From Eretmocerus hayati (taxonomy: Eukaryota > Arthropoda > Insecta > Hymenoptera > Aphelinidae): DNA of 64,000 nucleotides. Position 1 is the stretch's first letter, and each line of letters opens with the position of its first letter. Below, one piece after another: positions 50,101 to 61,500 of this stretch. The translations under genes were made by a program, and so were the position numbers. Under the pieces are notes generated by a model. It saw nothing but the letters and a program-made list of their open reading frames with translations. It was not told where the DNA came from and did no database searches. The DNA lies in the NCBI GenBank assembly GCA_029851415.1, contig CM056742.1, positions 191,995,344 to 192,059,343 of the forward strand. The letters are read 5' to 3'.

Positions 50101-53100
50101 GGAAATGCCTTTTTGAGCCGTTCTCGCGCAGCGGCTCAAAATTGACATTTTCTCCGTTGGAAGCAAAAAAATCATAAAGTGGACATCAATATGATGCGAG
50201 AAATGATGAGTCAGTTGGAAAACTTGTCTGATGAAAATTGAAAATGTCCAATGTGAAATCAAGTAGAGCTTAAGAATGCCTGGAAATTCCAGTTTTTCTC
50301 GAGAAAAAGTTCTCTTTTCAACTTCAATTTTGGAATTCTTTACTCGTCCTCGAATGATTAATAATGGTCGAATCTTAACTTGATCTTGGAGGACTGTCCT
50401 CCAAGATCAAGTTAAGATTCGATCATTGTTTTCTTTTCAAGTAATATCAACGTTTGCTGAACTCGAATATATATTTCGTAGATCAGCTCTTCCTAGGTCA
50501 AAGTATGGAAAGATCTTTGTTATCGGGTCCTGTATGGATGAATAATTAATCAAAACATGAAAAAATCGATTTTCTTGCAAAATTCAGAAACAAAAATAGC
50601 ACGGACTACTTTCGGGGCTTTGGAACTGATGTGCGCCTCACATTTTTTCATAATATATATCTAATTCTACTAAGGCTTGGAAAAAAATCTCTGGCCCTGA
50701 CCCAAAACCTGGTGATGTAAAAGAGAATGATTTGTAGTTACATGTCTCGGCGCTAATTATCTCCTATTATGAGCTGAGTATACAAATGTTCATTTGTGTC
50801 TGATAAAACTCAGTCCCGAAAAATCATATTTTCCTCCCAAACAAATTTTATTCCGTCCCTTATTTTCCTCGAAAAATACATTACCGGTACTAATTTACCG
50901 GTATTAATTTTTTACCGGTATTAATTTTTCCAGGATTCTTGATTGTTTGTTTGAAGGTTCCAAGTGAGAATCTATATGAAGTACTAAATCAGGGACTAGG
51001 AGAATCACTTTTAACTTCTCAATAGTGTTTTTGCATGAAGTTATGATGCAATTGGTCATTATACTCTCACTTATTTTTCACTTTTTGGTGAGTTGAATTG
51101 TGTACAAAAACTTTAGACTAGGCGAAATCACCGCCATCGCTGGAAAAATCCGTCTGATGGAATTTTTTTACGGGATCCCCTCCAGAAGACCCTTCTGAAT
51201 CCGAAAATCCATGTTGCCAGACGAAATTCTGGTGCAAAATAGTTTAAACTGAAATTGTTTAAACAAATTAGCAATATCAACTTTTTTGGTCCTAAAGCAA
51301 CTCTGTAAGGTTATTTGATACATTTTAAAAAGAAAATCTCTCTTGTCATTTTTTTCTAAAAGTCATCGTTTTCGAGCTGTGAGCGTTTCAAAGTTGAAAA
51401 ATTGCGAAAATCGCGATTTTCAGCGATCGATTAGAGTGAGAAAAACGTAAAAATCTCATGTTGCCAAAGCGGAAGAATGTTGATTGAGATGTCTTTAACA
51501 ATGTCAAATAGCAAAAATTCATGTTCCCGAGCGATAACCCTTTGTTTTTTCAATGTTAACAATGGGTAGTTGCGCACGCTGTAGCCATAGAGATGCAGCG
51601 GTGGCGGGCTGCGCGTCGTGTGCTTGCTCGTGCCGATATCCTATGCTATAGCGTGCGCAACTACGTATTGTTAACATTGAAAAAACAAAGGGTTATCTCC
51701 CGGAAACATGAATTTTTGCTATTGGACATTGTTACGGACATCCCAATTAACACTTTTTTGCTTTAGCAACATGAGATTTTTACGTTTTTCGTACTCTAAT
51801 CGGTCGCTGAAAACCGCGATTTTCGCGTTTTTCCAACTTTGAAACGCTCACAGCTCGAAAACAACGACTTTTAGAGAAAAATGACAAGAGAGATTTTCTT
51901 TTTAAAATGAACCGAATAACCTTACCAAGTTGCTTTGGGACCAGAAAAGTTGATATTGCTAATTTGTTTAAACAATTTCAGTTTAAACAATTTTGCACCA
52001 GAATTTCGTCTGGCAACATGGATTTTCGGATTCAGAAGGGTCTTCTGGAGGGGATCCCGTAAAAAAATTCCATAAGACGGATTTTTCCAGCGATGGCGGT
52101 GATTTCGCCTAGTCTACTTGGGTTATACTCTTACTTATTCTTACTTTGGTCATTATACTTTCACTTATATTTTACCTTTTAGGGAGATGAATTGATCCTT
52201 CATAAAAGCGTTCGCTTTAAAAATTTTTCTATTTCTTTTATTATACTCTTTATTCTACTTCACTTTAGCCATCTTGACCGTCATTTATGTGTTCCGGTAC
52301 ACGGCTAGTCATATGCTGGGCAGGCACTGCTCTCGCTGCGAGCCAGCAAGAGAGAGGGAGAGAGAGAGAGAGCCTTTTCGTCGCACGCGTGCTTCCGGCA
52401 CTGAACTAGTCAGCGGAGTGGACTTTTAGGTTAGATATTGCTTTGGAACTTTCGCGCCCGCCCGCAATGTCTTCATCCCTTGACTATCCTTCTCTCACGC
52501 TGTCTTTCTCATTCTACACCCTAACCTAAAGATGCATTACTGCTAGGCGTTCTCATGGGATATATGCACGTATGCATCTGGGTCATTTCGGCCAGAGGCG
52601 TCACCAGGGGGGTCTGGGAAAAATCCCAAGAAATTTTTTTCCATTAATACTAGGTTCAAAAAGTACAAAACAATTTTTTTGGGATTTTTCCGAAGCCCTG
52701 CACGGGCCCTAGGGCCCACAGAAGGTCTATTATAAGCCCTTTTTTGGCCTATTTCTGGAAAATCATAGCTCCGGCTAGACTCAATCTTTTCCTACGTACT
52801 TGATCGCATTTTCTTCGTTGAGACTAGCACTTTTGGAAAAAAATAGTCCGGAATCAATCATGCAGCCTAGTAACTTCTAGGAGCTATGTGCTGAGAGCAG
52901 ATTTTAACGATTTTTGGGCCTGCTTCAAAGCGATGTAGCTCCTACTAGACATGTGATAATCGGCCTCTGCAGGTGGTCATTTCGAAGGTCTTGAAAAAAC
53001 CTACAATTTGACCACCTGTAGAAGTCGATTATCGTACTTTTTATAGGAGCTATAGCCGATACAAGTTGAGCAGTTTTGTAAAAACGCCAAACTTTGAGCT

Positions 53101-55474
53101 CAATTTACAAAAATCGTTTTCCTTTTTTCGACCCCAAACCTGTGCGAATATGTTCTTTAAGACAAGCACTAACAGTATCAAGAAAAATCTCGTTGGAGAA
53201 ATCATCTTCTGATTTTTGGCGTACGTTCAAAGATACACTTTTTTGACTTTTTGCTTAAAATGCCGACATAGGCATGGCTCGCATATGCTTCCATCTGAGT
53301 TGTTGTGCACCAATCTGGGTGGAATTACTCCCCAAAGTACCCCAAATATGTGTAAGAACTTCCGCAGGCGAGCCTCGAGCCAGAAGCGAGCTGGAGGCTC
53401 TAACCATCAGGTCCGAGATGGGCATTATTTCGTCCGTTTTTGGACAGGTGAGCTATGGCTCGATTCCTCGCGTTCCCGCCTACAAACGAGACGATTGGCT
53501 AGAATAGGGATTTCGACATGTTTTGCCGACTCAAAATGACCATCTAAACACGATTCCGGGGTCAATTCAGCCTTAAATCATCGTCATTTTGCATTAGAGG
53601 CGCAAAACCTGTTATTACGGAGTTTAACGCCGTCTGGGAATCGGATGATATCGTAGGGACGAATTGACCCCGGAATCGTGTTTAGGTGGTCATTTTGAGT
53701 CGGAAAAACATGTTTGTATCCCTATTCTAGCCACTCGTCTCGTTTGTGGGCGGGAACACGAGGAATCGAGCCATCGCTCACCTGCCCAAAAATAGACGAA
53801 ATAATGCCCATTTTGGACCTGACGGTTTGAACCTCCAGCTCGTTTCTGGCTTGAGGCTCGCCTCCGGAAGTTCTCACACATATTCGGGGGAACTTGGGAG
53901 AGTCATTCCACACAGGTTGGTGCACAATGACTCAGATGGAAGCATATGCGAGCCATGCCTATGTCGGCATTTTAAGCAAAAAGTCAAAAAATTGTATCTT
54001 CGAACGTACGTCAAAAATCAGGAGATGATTTCTCCACCGAGATTCTTCTTGATATTGTTAGTGCTTGTCTTGAAGAACATATTCGTACAGGTTTGGGGTC
54101 GAAAAAAGGAAAACGATTTTTGTAAATTGAGCTCAAAGTTTGGCGTTCTTACAAAACTGCTCAACTTGTATCGGCTATAGCTCCTATAAAAAGTACGATA
54201 ATCGACTTCTACAGGTGGTCAAATTGTAGGTTTTTTCAAGACCTTCGAAATGACCACCTGCAGAAGTCGATTATTACATGTATAGTAGGAGCTACATCGC
54301 TTTGAAGCAGGCCCAAAAATCGCTAAAATCTACTCTCAGCAAATAGCTCCTAGAATTTACTAGGCTGCATTATTGATTCCGGACTATTTTTCTCCAAAAG
54401 TGCTAGTCTTAAAAAAGAGAATGCGCCCAAGTACGTACAAAAAGATTGAGTCTAGCCGGAGCTATGATTTTCCGGAAATAGGTCAAAGAAGGTCCTAAAA
54501 TAGACCTTCTGTAGGCCCTAGGGTCCGTGGAGGGCTTCGGAAAAATCCCAAAAAAAATTTTTTGTACTTTTCAAACATAGTATTAATGGAAAAAAATTTT
54601 TTGGGATTTTTCCCAGACCCCCCTGGTGACGCCTCTGGCCGAAATGCTCCGAAATGACTCATACATTCCACGCAGCAGAAGACTGAAACCGAACCAGGGT
54701 TGAGTGAACAACTAAACGAAACCAAACTCCACCAAACGTTCGGTGAAACAGGGCTTGGTATGTGTCGATGCATTTTGGCCGGCAGCTGGCGGCGCGCGCA
54801 CATGCAGGCTGTAACAAGAGATGACCACGGTTTTACACGATTTTATATTCTTTAGTGAGATGAATATGCGTTCCGCATACCCATCCCACTAAGCAGTATA
54901 AAATGAGAGAAGATAAGAAAAGATTTGAGTTTTTACGATACGCTTCTGATCACCGCTCTAATATTTTTCTCGATAACTAGAAAGCATAAAATAATCTGAA
55001 ATATTATCGGCCAGCTCAATTCATTTTGAGAAGAATCGTATGCTATGCAGTTTCCCATACCTCTTATCGTAAAAAATAGTTTTTGATCCTAGTCTTTATG
55101 AATATCAAGAAGCGTGGTAGTGCCTCGCTGGCGAGCATGAGCAGACGAAAAATCGAGCGAGGCGCTGTGCCTATCTATACTTTGAATTGGGGTTTTTTAA
55201 CCTCACTCTTTTTTCCTACTTGGATTATTAACCTCTTAACGTTGCTCATAGAGCTCTGCAATGCTTTAGCAAAGCCTTTCTAAGGCGATTCAGAGTTCTG
55301 TACAATTATTTTCTCAATCCGAGCACTGGACGCGTTTTATTCAGCATCGCAAAATTCATGCCTTCGTTTTACATCTCAGTTCGATTTCACCATCCCCGTG
55401 CTTCGATTCGAGAAATATCGAGACGTCTCTACTACACATGTGTTGGGTATGTAAGATGGTCGAGGAAGAGAGAG

Positions 55475-55513
<39 letters not shown>

Positions 55514-58500
55514 CAAGAAGAGGACGACCCCAGCATGTCAGTCATGCGGGGACGAATGGGATGACGCCGAACATGCCCTGTTCAAGTGCAGCGACACCCG
55601 GAGAGAGCGCGCCGAGCTGGATGAATGGCTGGGTGCTCAACTAACACCTGAGAATCTCGTCCCGTACTTGCTCCGCAACCAGGAGACATGGGATAGACTC
55701 ACCGGATACATCAAGCTGGTGATGACCCGCAAAGAGGAGAAAGAGAGGGAAGTAAGGCGCCTCGAAGCAGGCGAATCACAGTGACTCTGCCGATTGAAAC
55801 AGAAGAGGCCCAAATGATTCCAGGAGGAATCTGATGCACTGAAGAGGGAAGAAAGAAGAAAGAAGAAAGAGAGGGAACAATGAAGAATGGAGATAGAAGA
55901 TGCCGACAATTGGCCGAAGAGAGAAGATGGAGAAGAGGAACGCTCGCAATCGAGCGCGAGACATGCCGCTCATCCTGAAGTAATGCTCACGCGGTTCCGG
56001 GATGAGATGGTAGATGCAGGTGGATCTTCTTCTTGATTGCCCGATGCCCTTGGTATCGGACATCGATGGGAGAGGGATATTACACGGCCGGGCCCGTGTC
56101 CCGCCTGGTATGGCCTGCGTGGGCTATGCGTAGTCCGCGTAAGCTGAACCAGTCCGGTGTCTGGGGACGGATCCGAGGGATCCTGAGGCAGATTTTGCCC
56201 TCTAACCACCTTAAAAAAAAAAAAAAAAAAAAAAAAAGAGAGAGAGAGAGAGAAGCGGAAGATCTTCCTGTCCGGTAATGACGGCAGTCTGCTGCGTACT
56301 GGGCAACGCGGGCACCGACCAGCTGGTTTGTTATCGCGGATGTATGAATTTTCGAATTATCTGAATTTCTCGATTCTATAGTTATTGCATCAGATGTGGA
56401 TACTCGAAACTAGCCACGACTAGAGGTGACGTAAAGATCAAAGCGCCATGCGAGAAGGACAGGGAGGAGAGATTCGTCTGCTTTGTTGTGTTTTGTGTGT
56501 TCGTCGCGGCTCCGCAATATTGCTCTTGCCTGTAGCTGCATGGCTCTCCAAGTTGAACTGAACAAAATATACACTGATAGTTGTGTATTTTTTTATGGAA
56601 AAAATGACGGAGCCGTTTGTAAGAAATTCTCAAGTGCGGTGGGGACAAGTGCTTGGAAAATTTGTGGTTACCCATGGATTTTTATAACCAAGGAGTGAAT
56701 CCCCCCCCCCCTCATTAACTTTTTTTCGAAGTAAAACTAGGCGAGTATGAGGTTGAGAAAAGAACCATTCATCACCAGTACATCAAAACTTCAAATTTTA
56801 TACGACATGGTTTAAACTCTTGGAAGGAATGAGATCTAAAAAAACCATGTCGAGTATTTTTTGAGCCGATTTTTCGCGATCTACATATCATCACTGATAG
56901 GGACTAGAGCCACTTTCCTCCAATCAAATCTTTCTTTCAATTCATCCCAATGGTGGTGGTTTGACAATTTCTTACTTGCTAATTGTCTCTGAAATGACCC
57001 GAAGTTTAGGTGAGTAGAAGAGGTACAGGGGAATATCGAAATAGAGAAAATATAAGTGAGTTTAATTTGATTTTCATGATGATTCACTAAAATCTCATAT
57101 CATACTCAGTTATATTTTTTCTATTTCGACATTCCCCTGTACCTCTTCTACTCACCTAAACTTCGGGTCATTTCAGCGACAATTAGCTAGTAAGAAATTG
57201 TCAAACTACCAGCATTAGGATGAATTGAAAGAAAGATTTGAGGAGGAAAGTGGCTCTAGTCTCTATCAGTGATGATATGTAGATCGTGAAAAATCGGCTC
57301 AAAAAATACTCGACATGGTTTTTTTAGATCTCATTCCTTCGAAGAGTTTAAACCATGTCGTATAAAATTTGAAGTTTTGATGTACTGGAGATGAATGGTT
57401 CTTTTCTAAACCTCATACTCGCCTAGTTTTACTTTTGGAAAAAAGTGAATGAGGGGGGGGGGGTTTACTATACCACAATTATAGACGATGAAAGCGTGGT
57501 GTGCTGAGCTTCCAGGCAAGAATTGCGTGGTCCATGGATATATGGATATTTTCTCATTGGCAACCGTGAATTTTAAGCCTGGGACAATAGCACACCACGC
57601 TCCCATCGTCTATAGTTATGGTATAGTTGATGTTTTCGAACATTCATCATAGTTGGTCGAGAGAGTTCCCCAAGAGATAGATGAAGACTAGGATCAAAAA
57701 CTATTTTTTACGATAAGAGGTGTAGGCAACTGCATAGCATACGATCCTTCTCAAAATGAATTGGGCTGGCCGATAATATTTCAGATTATTTTATACTTTT
57801 TAGTTGTCGAGAAAAATATTAGAGCCGTGAATGGAAGCGTATCATAAAATCTCAACTTTTTCTTATGTTTTTTTATACTTATGTATCAGAGTTGTTCATG
57901 CAGGAGGTACGTATGAAATATCGACAGCGGGCGATCAACCACACGAAACAGATGTACTTGCCTCTTGAGATCTGATTTGAGTATTCTCCTGAGTTGAATA
58001 TCACTCTCTCGTTAATCCACAAAAAGGGCGAAAATCCATCCATGCAAAAGCTTTTATAATGAGATCACATGATCAATGTGGATAACAGCTCGTCATTCCG
58101 GGATTGTGGCGCTTAAACTTGACTCGTACTTGACTTTCTTCGAAAGTCAATTTTTGATTTGTGAGCTCTCTCGAGTTTGAATTGTTTTTGAATACATAGT
58201 GAAGTCAAAAAATGCATATTGAATACTATGGTCTGCCGAAATCTTGCAAGACATATCAACACGCACACTGCGGGGCCGATTTTTTGTGATTCCATTGTGA
58301 TCGTGGAGTGGGCTGTCGTATTCTAGTGAACCCGTGTATACAAGGGCAAGGCGTCTTATAAGCTCTGATTTATGTCGTTGGAATTTTGAATTGCAGTGAT
58401 AGCTCTTTATTGGGAACATTTCTCGACAAATGTGAGCTGGTGATTAGTGAAGAATGAAAGATGATTGCTATGGAGGAGCAGGAGCGTTTGAAAATTCTCT

Positions 58501-61500
58501 TTGGATTGTTATAATTTAAAGTTGAAGACATCACTACTTGAAGCTAAACACATTTAGATGAGAGGGAATAAAAAAAATCATCATTGATATCACTGACTTT
58601 CTATCATGTACATCTTGAAGCTCATTGGTGTTAAAAATTAAAAAATTCAATTTGAGCAGAAATGTCAGGTAGATAGAATATTTGGAAATCCACGGTTACA
58701 CTCAAAGCTGCAAAACGTAGTAGAAACGAATAGGAATAATTCTTTTCTGCAGCTCGTCAAACTGTTGATGCTGACGCCTGCGTATCAAAGCCTGAGAAAT
58801 ACATCAGGTAGTCCGCGCAGTCTTGCAGTAGTTATATTCGAAGCCTTCATGGTAATTTCACCGCACGGGAATCATTTGCGCATCAAGCTGTCCAGCACAT
58901 CACGAATTTGACAAAATTCTCCTTCTGAAATCAAGAATTATCTCTAAGAATGCGGTTTCCAAGGAACTAATGAGAAATTACACTCACTAATGAACTGAGT
59001 ATTCCGTACCAAAGATAGAAGCAAATACAAATCAAAGTCTCGGAAGGAAGCATTAAAATTTAATTAAAAAATATTTCAAATTGAATTTTTCAAAATTTAA
59101 TTCATTATTATCAAAATAATGATGAGTTATCTGGGCTGATATTGATACGATTCGGAAATGTAAAAGGTTATAGGGTAGTGAGACATTTGATTTTATCATT
59201 GTCCGAAGGAATTGTATAGAATTTGAGGATGACTAACTGATAGCAGTCAATGTGACTATATTACATTCACTGCTGCAACCAGAATTATATTCACAAGTTA
59301 CAAGATTTCTTTTACTCATACTGTACGAATCTTGCCGATCTCAATCAGCTACACGAGACTTGCACCGGTGCAACTTTTTCACTAAAATTCATAACATGCG
59401 AAGAATTACAGCACCAGCTTTTGCCCAACCAGGCAGCTGAATCGTATTTTAAATATATCAAGCCAGAATTATTTCCTAATGCAACAGCACTGAACCACAT
59501 GTGTTGCAGACCAAAACAAACATACAAGCGGTCGACAATGAAGTCACAGGATTCGTAAAATACAATATGTTACACGGATACACTAACACAAATGCATGTC
59601 GGAAATTTATCTTAAACAATTGACAAAGAGTTCCTGGTGTAACCCTCAAAGTGAATATACAAATTCAGTAATTTAAAATGTTAGGACACCTGGAATCATT
59701 GCCAAACATCAAGCAATATTATAATAGAGTGCTGGGAAAACTTTTACCCGGGCTGAAACCTATTGGCAGATCATTAAAATGATAAGAAGTAGGACTACAA
59801 AGTTAGGGTCGACGAATTCAAATTAAAGTTACACAGTCGCTCATCTTTTTTCCAAACTTATACTTGCCTAGACGCACGACCGCGCGCCCTGATCTTTCAA
59901 AATGAGATATAGGTCCATTGAGTGAGAATTGTCGCCTTGTATTTGATCGTCGTAAAGAACTACGATGAGAACCACTCAACAAGTTTCGTCAGGATCAACA
60001 TTATAATGACATTTCTCACTCAATCCTCTCTATTTTTCCTTGATGATAGGCGTGACCCTAGCCTAAGATTGTCTGATACCACTCTTTTCAGTAATTACAT
60101 ATAGCTCGTGTAGAAAATCGATACTGAGGTGATTTGGAGTGTCGGTTGAAGTTGGTTTTCACAGGCCTTTAAACTGAAAAGATAAGTGCTGTATCGATTT
60201 TCTTGCTTCCGTTTTTTTCGCTGTGGTCTAGATAGATTATTGTCATCAATATTTTTAGAATATGAAAAAGATGGTGAGTAATTTAAGTTGAGTCAAAATT
60301 ACAGACATAATATAATCGCAATGTAATGGATCCTTTCCCATGCGTTTCACATTCAGATTTTGCAAAACAATTACCCGACATGTTTCCCCTGATCTCATGA
60401 CTCAAGAGTTGAAATCAATATTTTGCGATCTCTTTCCATTCGTTTCACAGACAAACTGTTAGAGAAAGTGGAAAATCAGTGCGGAAAAGTTACTTTCTCG
60501 CACAGTGTGTCAGAAACATACTTTATCTCATTTTCTTTGTCTTTGTTCCAACTTCAAAATGCTTCTTTCAAATTTTGCTCCATTAAAATAAATACACCGA
60601 TCAAATCCAAAAGGTTCAAACAACGATTGAAAAAGCTGCAAATTGAGCTAATGTCATGATTTTAGTTTCCTTCATGCACTGAATATTAAAAAGTGCGGCC
60701 GCCGGAACACGAACTGGCGACCTCTTGATCAAAAGACAGACACGCTGTTGACTGAGCTACTGCAACCGTAACAAGCGGTGGCTCTTATATATGATTGAGA
60801 TGAGCGCCTGTGCAGCTTGCACCCGTAACACTATAAAGAATGTCTTATTGGGAAGTCGGGGAGCCGAAATATTCCGATTTTACGAAAAACCCGCGTATAA
60901 TCTCTTGGAAATAGGCCTCTTTAGCTACGTGAGGGCAAATTAGGGAACACACTGCCAAAAACGCAAAAACATTTCCTTTCGCGAAATTCAAGATAGCTTG
61001 GTTCCTCTTTTGTTAGAACTCAACGTATCTTAGCTCATTTTAAAGCGTTCGAGACAAGCTTTGAAGTCAAAGCTTGTTTCAAGTTCGTTGAAAATTATTG
61101 AGATGAGTAAGAATGGCGAGCAAAACGAAAGTAGTGGAGGGGGGGGGGGGAATTAGACACACTAACGTTATCAGGAACACAGTGTACATATGCTTATCGG
61201 AATCAGTCGATCCAAGAAAATGGCGCTATGAGTATCGAAATACGTTTTTCGATCGACTGGGCGTAAAGTAAACGAAAACTACCGTGCGTAAAGCAGTGCT
61301 TTACGCACAGTCGATAGAAAAATAAGTTTTACACCCGTGTATCGAATACTATTTTTTGACAAACTATGAGAAAAAGTGGGAAATCAGTGCGGAAAAGTTA
61401 CTTTCTCGCACAGTGTGTCAAAAAGTTACTTTTCCGCACTGGTCACGGCAACTCGTGCGGAAAACGCACTTTCCACCCTTGTTGCGTAATGCACTATTAA

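Larger units (their letters stand above)
52579..54661. mobile_element. 2.08-kb palindromic foldback element, family B copy 2
   Basis: The ends GGGTCATTTCGGCC (52580) and its complement with TGACTCA (to 54661) mirror each other and resemble the TGAGTCATTC tips of copy 1. CACCAGGGGGGTCTGG occurs inside both ends. The right tip abuts TA, while the left tip is slightly degraded. The interior follows copy 1 throughout, with GACCATCT.AACACGATTCCG near the centre. Reading frames open in copy 1 contain stops here, so coding is not conserved. Confidence 0.87.
54893..57880. repeat. 3.0-kb inverted repeat with about 200-bp arms, nested inside 48980-58420
   Basis: 54893-55103 and 57682-57880 are reverse complements, sharing AATATTATCGGCC, TTTTGATCCTAGTCTT and GCATACGAT-type phrases. 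Its loop contains the LINE tail 55511-56237 and the palindromes 56701-57467 and 57467-57627. Confidence 0.75.
48980..58420. repeat. 9.4-kb outer inverted repeat enclosing several other foldbacks
   Basis: The left arm 48980-49500 and right arm 57900-58420 are about 90-95 percent reverse complements. They share CCCACTCCACGATCACAATG and TGACGAGCTGTTATCCACAT. ORFs at 48840-49250 (+) and 58147-58419 (-) look like conserved proteins only because they read the same arm sequence twice. The 8.4-kb interior contains palindromes at 50363, 51116, 52579, 54893, 56701 and 57467 and a LINE tail. Confidence 0.8.

Noticed and set aside
48840..58419. Two ORFs (48840-49250 and 58147-58419) sharing about 60 identical residues
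   Set aside because: They lie in the two arms of one inverted repeat, so their identity is nucleotide identity of the arms. No domain was recognised and no splice context exists.
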